Shown: positions 52,278-64,000 of the stretch, piece after piece
How the letters are laid out: every line of letters begins with the position of its first letter
Position numbering within the stretch: the first letter of the stretch is position 1
Assembly: GCA_017893485.1 (NCBI GenBank)
Contig: CM030358.1
Span: forward strand, 145,889,393-145,953,392
Source of the DNA: Hemerocallis citrina
Lineage: Eukaryota > Streptophyta > Magnoliopsida > Asparagales > Asphodelaceae
DNA: 64,000 nucleotides
Direction: 5' to 3'
Made by a program: the position numbers and the translations under genes
Notes under the pieces: generated by a model
What the model was told of the DNA's origin: nothing
The model's input: the letters and a program-made list of their open reading frames with translations, nothing else
Database searches by the model: none

Positions 52278-54739
52278 CTATATTCCAAGTCCGCATTCCC
52301 ATAAGAGGGGAATCTCCTTGAGTTCATCAACTAGTGCGGGAATGACTTGATTGTTCCGTTGGGGGAGCTCTAATGCTTCAAGTGGGAGGACCGAGCCCCC
52401 CATTGTAGTGGTGTAATATCTCCGAGCGGTCTCTTGGCTTCCTTTGACTTCCCCCACTCCTGTAGAGGTCGGAAATTTCATTTTCATGTGAAAGACTGAG
52501 GGTGCGGCATGAAGTAATGTTAGGCCTGGTCGGCCCAGAATGACATTGTAATCAACCTTCACATCGATGACCACGAAGTCCATTGCCTCTGTTCGGGTTG
52601 TCAGGGTTTTTCCTATAGTCACATCAAGGGTGACTATTCCTTCGATTGAGACTAGAACCCCAGAGAACCCATGGAGTGTGTATCCGAAAGGCTTGAGACA
52701 ATCTCGAGAAAGCTTAAGGCCTTGGAAGGCTTCTAGGAAGAGGATATTGGCAGAGCTACCGTTGTCGACTAGGATTCAGTGCACCTCGTGGTTGGCCATG
52801 TGGAGACTAATTACGAGCGCATCACAGTGAGGCGTTCGAATGCCTTCCAGATCGCTGTCTGAGAATGTCACTGGGATGCCGAAACTTTTAGGCGGAGGGA
52901 GAATTTGCACCGAATTAACTTCTCGGATGAATGCCTTTCAGGGAGGAGTTCGATTCTCCCCCCCATAGGCCTTCCGTGAATGGAATGCAGGACTGCTCCT
53001 GGCCTTGATTCTTGAGATTTGGTGGGCCTCTCGATCCGCTTGTTAGCTCCCTAGTGTGGCAGTGGATCTGTTCTATCCTTTCTGACGAATCATGTCAAGT
53101 GCCCTCATTGTGAGAGTTCCTCAATTTCCTCCTTGAGAATCCGACAATCATCTGTGTCATGGCCATGATCTCTGTGGACACGACACCACTTATCTCTATT
53201 TCTCCTCTTCGTTGGGATATTCATTCTAGGGGAGCGCGGAGTAGTCATTCCTTGTCCACCTCCATTAGAACTGCTAATATACTGCATTGAAGGGGGGTGA
53301 ACTTTTCAAAACGAGGAGCAGGGCGGCGTTGACCATTGTCATCTTTCTGGAATTTCTAGGATCCTTCTTCGTTTGCACTCTTTCGTTTGTTCCCGGAAGA
53401 GGGCTCTTCCCGACTGAGGGCTTAAGAGCCTCTTCAGCTCAGATGTACTTTTCACTCCTAAACAGGAGTTTCGAGAAGGCTTCTTGGCAAGGGATGCCTT
53501 GAGGTCAGCGTTATTGATGTTGTGTCTGAATGCGGCGGTCGCTACTGCTTGATTGAGGGAGGCGATAGACCGGGACTCAGCTATGAAATGCCGGACAAAG
53601 TCCCTAAGTTGTACCCCTTTTCTCTGACTCGATTCCAACAAGGATGCACTTGTCTTCTCGGTTCGGCGGCTGCTGACAAAAAGGGTGAGGAAAAGTTCTT
53701 CAAACTAATCAAATAAGAATATGGAGGCTAGAGATAGGCAGGGAGAATCACTCCCTTGTTGGGCCCTTCAATGTGGTAGGGAAAGTTTTGTACGTCTGAG
53801 GCTTTGATGGATCATCATGAGAGTTTTAAAACTCTCAATGTCATATGTTGGGTCAGACTCTCCGTTGTTGGACTCAAAGTGAGGCAGCTTGAAGGTCTCT
53901 TGGACATGGGCTTCCATGATGGTCTTCAAGAATGAAGGTCTGCTCGGTCAAAAATTCATGACTTGATGATCCACTTCCTAGTATGTTGTTAAGACCAGTC
54001 TTCCATCTCTCGGAGGCGGCAAAGAACCGAGTCGTTCCTTTGGTCGGATCTTGTCAACCCACGGGACTCTCCTTCATGTACGATTGCGAGACGACGACCG
54101 TTTGTTTATCGGACTTTGTCCAATGTGACAGTTGAGGGCTTGGAGGATTTGATTTTTGAAATTATCAAACTCTGCTTTGGTGATGGGTGTCGGTTCATCT
54201 CTGTTGGCCCCATGAACTGATCGACTAGCCACGGTCTGACTTCTTTGCTGCTGAGAGGGAGGTGACCTTCTTCGTGCCCTGGGCGAGGGGGTTCTTCTAT
54301 GCCCCCTTGGAGAGGGGGTTCTTCTGCGCCTTTGCCTTTGAGGAGAGTGACTTCTCCTGTTTCCCTGATGTTCTGGACTAGGGGGCTCATCACGAGCTCG
54401 CCTCTTGTTTAGAAGGATTCGGAGGTCGGTTCCCTGCTGGCAGTTGACGATAACTGGATGAAGATTTGATTGCGGTTGGGGCGTTGTTGAATGGGTCGCC
54501 GTACGAATTGAACCTCTGTTTTCGACGAAGGGTCGGGCAGGTGGTTGTTTGGGACGACTTCGATGGGATTCCCCCGGTGCTGCTCCTCTGGGCGGATGCT
54601 AGATCTGCTGAAGAGGGGGCTGCTCGAGTCGAGGTTGTTGATCTGCTTGAGACTACCGAACCTTCTGAAGTTGTTGAGGTGGGTCCTCCGCGAGGGGAGG
54701 ATGTGAAGGAAGATGGCTGGCTGGTAGTCGTCGTCCTCG
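52278..54739 (-). pseudogene. Element D gag-protease (Tat-like), broken
   Basis: The start region is separated by the solo LTR at 54745; the probable ATG is at about 58715 (MSPRR...). Over several frames: an Arg/Pro-rich N-terminus, an FDNFKNQILQ-like segment near 54150, the gag core near 53700-53850, LLESSQRKGVQLRDFVRHF and NADLKASLAKKPSR, a [14 protein letters not shown] zinc knuckle (about 53140-53190), and a protease with LVDNGSS (about 52755-52775), GYTLHGFSGV and VILGRPGLTLLHA. A TGA stop lies four codons before the protease DNGSS motif. At least five frame changes occur. It stops shortly after the protease, as in A. Confidence 0.82.
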
Positions 54740-54744
54740 CCTTC

Positions 54745-57700
54745 CATAGCGCCCCGAATTTCCAATAAATAAAATTAGAAATAATTGGCACAAATTCCAG
54801 AATCAACTTCAACTGTAATCATAAACACAGAAACCAAATACAGGGAAATTTAAAACTTTTTATTACATTAATTCTTTACATAGCACAGCGAAAAATTAAC
54901 ACCTTGAATTGTATTTTCTTTCTTTTACAACATATTCTTTTACAATTTACATGAGACATATTATCGTTCTACCACATGCATCCAATCCCAAGCTAACGGT
55001 ACCTACCTGTAATGGCTAGAGATAACCCTTGCCCCCAAAACTACAGAGGTCAACCATAACGGTGTGAGTGACATCAAAAGAAATACAATTTAAATGAAGC
55101 ATAAAAAATAAATTCATAATCAACACATTCCTACAGTAGTAACAAACCGAAATATGAAATAGCGATGAATAAAGCATAAAAACATCAAGTAAAATTAAGC
55201 TAAGTGTCAAGTGTAGGAAAACAGAAAACAGACATACATGAAGCCAAGTCAAGAAAACACAAATGCAGTATGATGACTCTCTAATGCATACTTGTCGGAT
55301 TCTATACATTCCATACTACATAGGTCTGATGCAAGCCCTTATCGTTCTCCACTTTATAGGGTTAAATCTCTCGTTATGCAACTAATCCTACAACGGTGAT
55401 AGAAACAAGATCTACAATACTCTGTGAATAGGCCTGACAACTCTCGACGCGCAAGCATCATGTAAGCATAGCTAAAAAACCAGAGAATCACCTCCCTACC
55501 GTGTACCCCACGAATAGGTCTGCCGACCCTCGATGTGCAGATACACAATACATTCTGTGAAAAGGCCTGCCGACCCTCGATACGCGAATGCACCGTATGT
55601 TCCGTGAATAGGCCCGCCTACCATCGACACGCGAACATACCAACTGTCCTCTCGGGACACAACAGCACACAGTCCTTGAACGCATTCGTCGGACTAACAA
55701 CAGAGTATATACTTACGTTTCCCAAGTTGTATCACATCTCCACTAGTGTATGTCCTTATGTTGATTATTATTAATTAAAACACAACCCCCTCCCCCCCTC
55801 TAGAGTTGGTGTACCCTGCCGAACTTAATTCCAACAAAACAACCCTAAGACCCAACTGGTCAAAATCCACAAAATCTCATCTGCTGGTTTACAGGAATCC
55901 CACTCAACTTCTAAAGACTCACAACTCGAATATCAACACGAAACCTTTCATTAAAACTCTTAATTCCATCATCAATTCGTTTATATTAAGAAAACTTTTT
56001 TAAATTAAACAAATCCAAATTTATCCAAATACCCACAAATTTCCAGAAGTAAAATCTGAGATTTAATCTCATAAACAACTAAGTTCACATTTGGAAGTCA
56101 TGGAAAAATCGCAATACATAAATCCTTCAAAAACCGTATATAATTCGTTTTCTAAGTTATAAAAATACCAATTAAATTCCATTACTAATCAAAATATAGC
56201 TTTCTGTAAAATACAGTAATCTGTAGTAAAAACTTCATTTAAAACAGTAGATCAATAATCCATAAGTTTGAAGAAATAATCGTTCAAGAAAAACAGCAAG
56301 AACTCAACAAAACAGCCACAAACAATGATGTCGGTCGACCTACAAAAGTCACAGTCGACCGACATGCCAAAATCCTAAATCCTAAATAATGACAGTCGAC
56401 CTTCATTTTAGTTCAAAATCGGGACAGTCAACCGACATGTCAAAAATAGCCACTTTAAAATTCGTGCACTTCACAACTGATACATAGTTTAAAATCTTTA
56501 AAAGAATGAATTTGTGAAATAAAAATTCTGAGATGATCAAATACAACTTATTTAACATACTGGAGTTTATAAATCAAATCAAACTCTCATCGAATTCACA
56601 AAAGAGCGATTTTTCATCAAAACTCTTCAAATCAAAAACTTATGAATACATATATGTATATGGGTAAAAGGGATATGAGCAACTTGCTCCTTTAGTAAAT
56701 GAGCATGTGATTATGTGGCATGCATATGATACATTGGACAACTAACTCTTTTAAGGATTTTCCAATCACATGCATACCACATCATCAATTGCTTATTTAC
56801 TAAATGAGCAAGTTGCTCATACCCCTTTTCCCCTATGTATATATGTGTATATATATCAGTAAAATCAACAACAATCATGGTATAAGAGTAGTTCAATGTT
56901 CAATTCAATCTCAGTAACAATATAAACCAAAGATTCCACTTTCGGCCTATACCATCAGACCCGAAAATTCAAAACTCTATTCAACCTTCAAAACTTGATC
57001 CTTTTGATTCAAAACTCTCTTACCAATTCATTAAACATATGTACAACTAATTAGATCCATTAGCCCATGATTATATGCGTCTACAACAATTATTCGTCAA
57101 GTTTTACTCATTCAAAACATCAAAACAGATTATATGTATGTATACATAGTAAAGAACTCTCCTTTATTTCTTCTTGTGCATAAAACATCATTCAATCTCA
57201 ATATACATACTCAAATAAGTAAGAATATGAAAGAAAACAACACACCCATGATTCCTACTAAGTTCTTAATATTCTTAAGTCATCTTTGTAGAGTTTTATT
57301 CATCAATTGCATAGTTTTCATTAAAAGTTCTATTTTTAATCATCCATCCATCAATAAATTTATTATATCATCATACAATCATCTATCATGCATTCTACTA
57401 GACAAATCATCATATATAACATGCATAGAACAACAAAAAATCAAATATGTCACTCACCTCAATGAAGAAATCAACCGAATTAATAAAGAATAAGAAAAGC
57501 CATTTTTTGCAAAAATCCAAGATCTTTGCTTCGAAACTCCAAAAAATTAATAATAAAAATAGTTCTTTTGTTCTGTGCAGCAAAGAGACGGCTGCAACTA
57601 CCACTATATAGGCCGAAATCTGGGTATTAGGGTTTTTGAGAAGATTTTACAAAATATTTCTTTAGAATATATTTTTACATATATAGATCATTTATACTAG

Positions 57701-58690
57701 GTAACTAGATTAACTAATTTAGTTGAGATTTAAAACAAAAGTAACCTCCCGGATCTGGCCGGAACCTATATCAAATCAGAAAAATCAATTTTGTAACTTT
57801 TTTGTCTCTAAGTGGCAATTTTGCAAAAAGACCATTCTTTAACAAATTTGCGAAATAAACCAAATATTTTAGAACAAAAATTTAAACTCTTTACCTCTGA
57901 ATTGGCTAGCCATCATGCTCAGCCCAGAAAATCGAAAATATAGAGTTTTTACTCCAAGTGGTAATTTTGCACAAAAGTCTTTCTCTTTGTAATATTTGTA
58001 AATATGTCATAAAATATTCATAAAAATCCAAAAAAAAAAATAGAATTATTATCTACTAATAAATGTTAGATTTCACAAATAAAATTTCTGATTTTAAGTT
58101 TCAAGAAAAATATTTGCACATGGTCCAACTTAAATTTCATAATTGCAAAAATACCATATCTATTTAAATCTTTACCAAATCAACTCTAAATAAATTTTAA
58201 ATAAATTTTATTTTCAATGATGACCATGGAAAGCCCAAAAGCAGCAAAAACAAATTTTCATTATTTGTTTGAGATCCAATCGGCTTTTACATAAAAGCCC
58301 ATCTCTCTCGAAGTATTTATAAAAATAGTTTCTTTATTCAGAAAAATCCCAAAGGATATACTCAATTATAAATAGGAGAATTTATTTAGAAATTTAAAAG
58401 TGGATATTTGCACTAAAAAAATATTTGCACGTGTTTTGCACGTGTAAAATTAACAAATTTATAGAATAGCCCAATTAATTCAGATAAATCTGAAAATTAA
58501 AATATCATAAATAAATGAGGAAAATCAATCATTAACCATAAAATTTTAAGAATTCAAAATTTTCTAACTTTGCACGTGTGTTGCACGTGCAAAGTTACAA
58601 TTTCAAGAAAATAGTTAAAATAGTCAACTTTACCAATTTAATATTATTTAATAATGCAAAATAAATTATTTTATTTTGCGGGGTGTTACA
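54745..58690 (-). mobile_element. 3.95 kb solo LTR of a gypsy element, inserted in element D
   Basis: CCTTC lies on both sides (54740-54744 and 58691-58695) as a 5-bp target duplication. On the minus strand it starts TGTAACACCCCGC and ends TCGGGGCGCTATG, so the canonical CA has become TG. A minus-strand TATA box CCTATATAGTGG lies at 57603-57612. Repeats of about 40-80 bp (GAATAGGCCTGCCGACC, 55425-55640) are near its 3' end, and GTCGAC motifs are at 56333, 56354 and 56395. No gag or pol is present. The rest is AT-rich and without genes. Confidence 0.75.
55420..55640. repeat. Imperfect short tandem repeats within the 3.95 kb solo LTR
   Basis: Four or five copies of GAATAGGCCTGCCGACCCTC followed by GAYRYGCGAA and an ACAC/ACCG tail occur near 55428, 55511, 55559 and 55607. 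Confidence 0.7.
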
Positions 58691-58781
58691 CCTTCCTTCT
58701 GGGAGACATGATGGAAAGGGTGGTTTCGGATCGACGAAGTTAGATCGGTGGCATTTTCTTTTCCCACAGACAGTGCTAATA

Positions 58782-59436
58782 TGTTGCTTCTTATTTCTGT
58801 TTGGGAACAAAAAGATACGTGAATTATTTTAATGGTAAACAGTAAATATCGAACCTTCGTTACTTGTCGATGTTGACCCCAAAGAACTAGTGCTCGACTC
58901 CGAGATCTGATCGCTAAGAATGATTGTTGTCGCTCCAGTGGACCTGCAAGACAAGTCTGAAACACCGGGGGTGGCCCCGGCGACAGACCCTCTGACGCCC
59001 AAGTCAGAAACTCGAAGTTATGGTGGGTTTGAGAGCGGAGTTATCAGTTACCTGGTTTCTGAGGAGGTCCTGGGGTATATATAGTCACCGAGGGGGGCCA
59101 GTTTCAAGATATTCATCTATCTCTACTTTCCGGTGTTTGGATAGAGTCGAGTTTGGAAGAGATAGAGCTTTCAAACTCTCTCTTATGGGTGGAGGGATAG
59201 AATCAGTTACCCCCCTAGAAATACGTGGTTTAAACTGAGTTCGATGGATCTGGACTCCTCTGTAGGGTTGTCGTAACAGTCCCTATTACAGGCTGGATTG
59301 GGTCGATAGTCTTGAAAACTGCCCAGCTCATCCCATCAAGCCTGTATCTGCTGAAATTACCTTTTAACCCTTAAGAGCTTTAAGATCTGTGCCTGATTTG
59401 GACGTTGCCAATTTTGTTTGATTTTTACCCTTATCA
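58782..59436 (-). repeat. Element D 5' LTR (655 bp)
   Basis: It starts TGTTGCTTC after the primer site and ends TTTTTACCCTTATCA. The minus-strand TATA box CTATATATACCCC is at 59073-59084. The leader hairpin is at 58963-58982. Confidence 0.87.
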
Positions 59437-59683
59437 CTATTTATGGGCTTTTAAATTGATTTCTCTACTCTCTCTTCACATTATCCAATAAAACAACCTT
59501 ACTTACTCCTCTACCATTATTTTTTACTAATTTTTTAAATTTCTTTATATCTCATATGTATCCTACATTACAGTAAAACTACATCCAAACAAACTACTTT
59601 TTTTAGAACTAATTTCCAAAAAAAAATTTCCCAAGTAGTAATCTTCTAGATTGGATACATTTTACAGCCAACCAAACGACCCC
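59437..59683. mobile_element. MITE 1, left part cut off by element D
   Basis: Its right end GCCAACCAAACGACCCC is the inverted form of the MITE 2 start. Internal phrases (AAAACTACATCCAAACAAAC, TTTTTTAGAACTAATTTCC) match MITE 2. The left terminus is missing, since sequence of element D begins at 59436. Confidence 0.65.
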
Positions 59684-59686
59684 TAA

Positions 59687-60103
59687 GGGCGTGTTTGGTT
59701 GCCTCGAAAATAACTCCTTCAACCGATATCCACAGAAAAGAAATCCAAAACCAGTTTGGTTGGCTTGGATTTCTCTTGGATTTGAGTTCAGTATTGTAGC
59801 GCTACAGTAGCACAAAAAGGATCCGATGAAAAGCAGCGGAACTCAGGGAAAGCAACTATAAGACTACTGTAGCGCTACTGTAGCATTTTAATATTATTTC
59901 TTTTTCCTACTATTTTACTATATCCAATAAAATAATTTCACCTAACCCTTTACATTAAATTTCTTTCTTTTTCCTCTCTATCATACAATACAATAAAATT
60001 ACATCCAACCAAATCACTTTTTTAGAACTCAAATCCACAGATTTCTTTTCTCTACAGTAATCTTACAACTACAGAAAAGTTTTACGTGCAACAAAACACC
60101 CCC
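59687..60103. mobile_element. MITE 2, PIF/Harbinger (Tourist)-like, 417 bp
   Basis: The ends GGGCGTGTTTGGTTGC and (reverse) GGGGGTGTTTTGTTGC are inverted repeats. The flanks TAA (59684-59686) and TAG (60104-60106) fit a 3-bp TWA-type duplication with one change. CTGTAGCGCTACTGTAGC palindromes are internal (59797-59885). The superfamily call rests on the terminal motif and the 3-bp flank. Confidence 0.65.
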
Positions 60104-61930
60104 TAGGTATTTTTGGTGAAGAATTTAGTGTTGTAGTACACACATTCTAGTCATCTATTACTGTTTTAAAATTTATATTATCATTACCGAAATATCGATA
60201 GTGGGATGAAACATGTAGTGGTTAGGATTCAAAGGATCCAGATACTAACCGATAGTGAGACACATTTTTTTATTACATCAAAAAATATTTGTTTCTCACT
60301 AATTCATGCTTTTGTAGTTTAGTGCTATGATTAAAAAAATATGGGTCGAGCTCTCAAACACAACTACTATATAGATTACAATATACGCCACCTTCATCGG
60401 GCATCATTGCATTCGTTGGTGCTGTACTAATGCTGTAATGCATGCCAACATATCACTCTTTAGCCTGTAGAGAAGGCTGTATAGATTCGCTGCTACCTGC
60501 AGTGGTTAAATTTTCTTATTGTTTCATTTTTATAAAAAAAAAATTATAGAAGCCGCTGTTGTTACTTGTATAAAGAGATGGGTAAGATCAGATTTATTTC
60601 ATCAAAATCCAAATGGAAAGTTGTTTTCATTTGAACATCTAAGTTCATACGGATAGTATACAGTGACGACCTGAATCGGATCAAAACATGCCAATGCAAG
60701 TAGCTATAGAAGATGCAACTCGTCGAACCCATTTCATAAGAATGTGCATATTCACTTATCATAATGTGTGCCTGAGTTTGCTCGTAACCAGCTGTCACTA
60801 AACTAATAATAATTGGGTGTGATTCGGATTGTCCATCTATGCATATAATGCAGTTGGGAGTTCCAAAGTTCATCCATAGTGAATTGAATACAGCTATACA
60901 ATTCCAGTATGAAGCTTAACTCGCCTGGATCATTCAGGAAGCTTAGCTAAACAATTAGATACAGCTAACATTTGCAAACTTTACCTCCACTCAATAAATA
61001 TAATGTTTGATGTGAAGTTATGAAAAATTATACAAGACTGGAGTTTGAACAACTAGAGCTCTCTCTACTTTTTCGCCAAGGAAAGTAGAGCATCTAAATA
61101 CCCAAAAGGATCACAAACAGTCCAAAGTTATGCGAGACAACTCCCAAACCTCCACCTATCACAACTTAATACCATTCCCTTCCAAACGCATGCTTTAAGC
61201 TTGTTCAACTAGCAGAACAATCACATCACAAAGTATTGAAAACAATAATGAATCTCTCATGAAACGCATGCTTTAAACTTGTTCAACTAGCAGAACAATC
61301 ACATCACAAAGTATTGAAAACAATAATGAATCTCTCATAAAACTGGGTAAGGCAGTAGCTGAAACAAACCTTTCAAGTTATAAAGACCACAAGCTTGAGG
61401 TCTGCCATGTTTGCCATAAACTTTGGCATGCTCATCTGCTCTAATAATAGTTTCATGAGATGCTAAATGCTATTTAAAGTATTCTCAGAAGCAGCTCCTC
61501 AGGCATTTTTAACAACTGACTTGCATCAAACTGTAATCCAAATAACCAAGAAACAGCACATTCAGCAACAAATCCAATTAGCTGAGGATATATGAAGACT
61601 CGGGTATCAATCCTTTTTTCTTTTTCTATAAAAAAAATTGTTGACAACACACTATCTTCCAGCTAATCCTGGACTTTTTTTTTCCTTTTCTGATTTTTGA
61701 TTTTTTTTTCATTTGAAATTTTACTACACCAAAGAAACACAATCATTAATCTTTTGGGTTCTCAGCAACAAGCTGATGCAACTACCCTAGGAAGAAAAGA
61801 TGTTACACCTCTACCTGCCATACCCATATCCCCAAATGCTTTCAACCCCTAACAAGATTATCGAAAACTACAGATGCACCAAAAGGAAAAAAGCTAACAA
61901 ATTGAAGGACAGCAACAGAAAGAAAGAAAG
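60104..61930. other. Intergenic sequence beside the YTH gene, with a 78-bp tandem duplication
   Basis: No gene is recognised. A short exon-like stretch without start (minus strand near 61390-61460, ADEHAKVYGKHGRPQACGL) has no identified homolog. A 78-bp unit is repeated directly at 61184-61261 and 61262-61339 with one or two differences. The interval may hold 3' UTR or downstream sequence of the YTH gene. Confidence 0.5.
61184..61339. repeat. 78-bp tandem duplication
   Basis: Two adjacent copies begin AAACGCATGCTTTAA and end AATGAATCTCTCAT. They differ at a G/A position (TTTAAGCTTG versus TTTAAACTTG). Confidence 0.95.
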
Positions 61931-62240
61931 CATAAATTGGCACTAGTATGTCGAAGAGTGAGAGAACCTGCAAGCAAGGGTTCTTGCTTGCTCCAATCAG
62001 CAATGAATGATCTCAAGCCCAATCATTGCATCAATGCTCTTGGGAAGATTTTCTCGACAGTAACCCACCTCTTCCTGTACAAATTAGGAGGTTAGTGTTT
62101 CTATGCACGTTAGACCGAACAATTGAATCCATCAAGACCAACATTGACTGAGATAGCCGTTAACTGAATGAAAGCCTATCTGCATAATGATAAAGATTTC
62201 CGATAAACTGTGCTTGGCTTTCCCAGTTGCAAACATTGGA
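61930..62240 (-). other. 3' UTR region of the YTH gene, possibly with an intron
   Basis: Downstream of the TGA, the minus strand shows an acceptor-like TTTGTACAG at 62067-62075 followed by GAAGAGGTGGGTTACTG, suggesting a spliced 3' UTR exon to about 61970. An alternative C-terminus by splicing cannot be excluded. No clear poly(A) signal was fixed. Confidence 0.35.
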
Positions 62241-63676
62241 TCATTCCTGGCAGCAACAGTCAGCAGTGGTTCCTCCAACTTCTGCAGCTTCTAACTCTGT
62301 AGACTGGAGGATGGAAACAGACTTCAAATCATCTGGCTTTGGGTCGAGGGAAACCTCTTCAGTCTTGAGCTGTAATAGCATTGCAATATTATCAACAAAT
62401 ACTAGAAGAAATAAGTCATATAAAACATTTGCAAATAGTAAAAGACATTCATAATGATCATCAGATTTTGATTAGTCAGAACTGCTAGGTTTGTCAATGC
62501 CCAATTAGAAAAGGCAATGCATAAGAGCGCTTGATTCAATTTTCAATTTTCAATTTTTCCCGAGACTTAGTTGGTAAAGATCGCATTAAGGTCCAAAGCT
62601 AGTCCAGGAAATTATGCATCTCCTCATGTCAGTACATGTGTAGATATTGGGTTTTGTTTTTCAGTTTAAGTTAAATAATAGATGAGCATAATAATCAAAT
62701 TGCATCATTAAATAGATTTTACTTGGGTATGCTAGCAACTACTTGCTCAAACAATTAATTTTCATAAGATGTCAATAAAAAATAATAAAGATTAAATGTA
62801 TTACCGGTGGACGGTCAAAATGAAAAGAGGGAAGCTTGTTCCTCTTGTGCTGCATTACTTTCTGCCTGGTCTCATAAAAATCAAAGTCATCCAAAATGGA
62901 AGTCTTGGATGAAAAGTTCTTAAATATTTTCAACATCTCAGTGCCCTGAGGATATCTCACCTGATTCAAAGTAAGCAGCTAGACATTAGAAAGCAAACAT
63001 ACCACTGAGGTCTTTTGACAAAGGGTTCATGATTCGATTGTCCTCTTATTACAGAAGTTAAATAAGACCAACTTTCATCTATAAGTAAAAACAGAGATGA
63101 ATGGAAATCTGAAGGAAAAACGGGACAATCAGTGATTAAGTACGTAAAAAACAAAAGTTCTGCATTAAAAAAGCAGAGCATACAATTACAAAATACACAT
63201 ATGAAACTTTCTCAGTGAAAATCTAATTTTACATCAAGAGATGTTCTTTTTCAAATATATCAACCATACTATCAGAACACCACAAATCACAAACTTTTTA
63301 GCTTTCAATCAGAAGGTGTTGATTTTCAAAAGGTAAAGAAGTCTGGTTTTAATCTATTTAAGACGTCATATAACACGAAAGGAATGAATCAATTAAAATT
63401 GACAATATAACTGTTAATTATACCATTTATCTTGAAATAAAAGATTTTAGTCACTGGAAATACCTCCTGAGTGTCTCTGCTGTTCGTAACAGGTTTATTT
63501 TCATTGTTTTCCAATAATATATGGCGAAACTGAGGATTTGGAACATCCTTAATTACATGCCATTTTACTGGGAAGAAACCATTCCACTTGTCCTGCTGCC
63601 AAAAGTCCATGCTCTTCTCAAAATCTACACGATCCAGCATCTCAGCTACACCACAAAACTGGCCGCTTGCATTAAC
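62241..63676 (-). CDS. YTH-domain protein (ECT/YTHDF-type m6A reader), last three coding exons
   Basis: The exons are 63464-63676 (71 codons), 62805-62960 (52 codons) and 62241-62369 (43 codons including TGA), all with GT-AG borders and phase 0. They encode the second half of the YTH domain: [60 protein letters not shown], then [20 protein letters not shown] and [15 protein letters not shown]. The two tryptophans of FWQQDKW match two of the three aromatic-cage residues that hold N6-methyladenosine; the third, with the N-terminal low-complexity region, lies beyond 64000. The C-terminal tail is short and acidic with a CCC near the end. Family knowledge: cytoplasmic m6A-mRNA binding in growth and stress control. 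The exons look intact, unlike all transposon genes here. A gene symbol cannot be assigned without the rest. Confidence 0.92.
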
Positions 63677-64000
63677 CTGTCATAAGAAGATTGAAAGGCT
63701 GATGTTAGTCTACAACAAAACTCACAAGACACACTATCAGCAATATTAACACAGATGACAACTCACTTCCTGTGCTCGACATTACACACGTAATATTATC
63801 ATTTACTTTTGTTTGCATATAGTTGTGTATGTGTAAACAAATAATCTAAAAGATCTAAGTCAACTCCAATTCCTGAGAAATTTGAAATTTAATCAAAAAA
63901 CTCAAACCACAAATCAAACTTTTTAAGTATCACCATTTTATTACCTGTCACTTGCTAGTTGACACTCACAAAGAGATACAGAATTCATGCTTTCTAATAT

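Larger units (their letters stand above)
48034..59436 (-). mobile_element. Element D: pol-less gypsy (Tat-like) element carrying a solo LTR
   Basis: It has the same architecture as B on the minus strand: 5' LTR 58782-59436, primer-site-like sequence at 58760-58780, gag-pro (52278-54739), 117-bp and 60-bp arrays, a GC-rich variable block, an AT-rich block, a polypurine tract and a 3' LTR of which only 48034-48388 remains after the gap. A 3.95 kb solo LTR (54745-58690) is inserted near the start of gag. No RT, RNase H or integrase is present. Confidence 0.85.

Noticed and set aside
57134..57493. 119-codon plus-strand frame in the 3.95 kb solo LTR
   Set aside because: Asn/Ile/Ser-rich translation of AT-rich LTR sequence, with no domain.
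60562..60873. 103-codon minus-strand frame downstream of the YTH gene
   Set aside because: No domain, no splice or start context, AT-rich surroundings; probably chance.
63941..64000. Upstream YTH exon at the window edge
   Set aside because: A donor-like GTGACAG|GTAATA is present on the minus strand, but the translation lacks the expected YTH residues before VNASGQF.

Overview
This is a plant nuclear genome window made almost entirely of nested LTR retrotransposons, with one host gene at the right edge. The evidence is spliced genes, Ty1/copia and Ty3/gypsy proteins with iMet-type primer sites, plant-style MITEs and a YTH-domain m6A reader exon set. A run of exactly 500 N (47534-48033) marks an assembly gap. 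I cannot name the species. Nothing prokaryotic, no rRNA or tRNA gene and no CRISPR array was seen.

Left third (1-23.9 kb). A minus-strand SIRE-like copia element (copia-1; 5' LTR 13457-14847, gag, protease, integrase, RT running off the left edge) is split by element A (964-10355), a gypsy derivative with 793-794 bp LTRs and a near-perfect 5-bp target duplication. Copia-1 itself appears to sit in the 3' LTR of element B (14848-20998). A fragment of a third relative, C (22472-23889), follows, and a fourth, D, lies at 48034-59436. A-D form one family: Tat-like gag (in A and D with a DNGSS aspartic protease), no RT, RNase H or integrase, large tandem arrays in place of pol, and a conserved hairpin in the LTR leader. 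They resemble the pol-less 'TR-GAG' class. A additionally carries a three-exon gene in the opposite orientation, with its own TATA box, whose protein looks like the plant 'putative gypsy-type transposon' (Transposase_28-like) family. This is the most interesting object in the window.

Middle (24-47.5 kb). A 3.2 kb TIR element, probably hAT-like, contains exon-like fragments and a 357-bp Mutator-like MITE with a perfect 9-bp target duplication. Next is copia-2 (plus strand, 27577-38841), heavily mutated, interrupted by a 685-bp solo LTR in its RT and by a 2.87 kb solo LTR in its 3' LTR. The 3' LTR is finally cut by a plus-strand chromovirus (Tekay/Del-like; LTR 3115 bp) with gag, protease, RT, RNase H, integrase and a chromodomain-like tail. 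That element's 3' LTR runs into the gap.

Right (48-64 kb). Element D contains 60-bp and 117-bp arrays, a broken gag-pro and a 3.95 kb solo LTR inserted near the start of gag. D ends inside a MITE, with a second MITE of the same family beside it. After about 2 kb of unassigned DNA come the last three coding exons of a YTH-domain (ECT/YTHDF-type) gene on the minus strand; its 5' part lies beyond position 64000.

Most transposon genes are broken by stops and frameshifts, so they are given as pseudogenes. Order of events inferred from nesting: B, then copia-1, then A; MITE, then D, then a solo LTR; copia-2, then the chromovirus.
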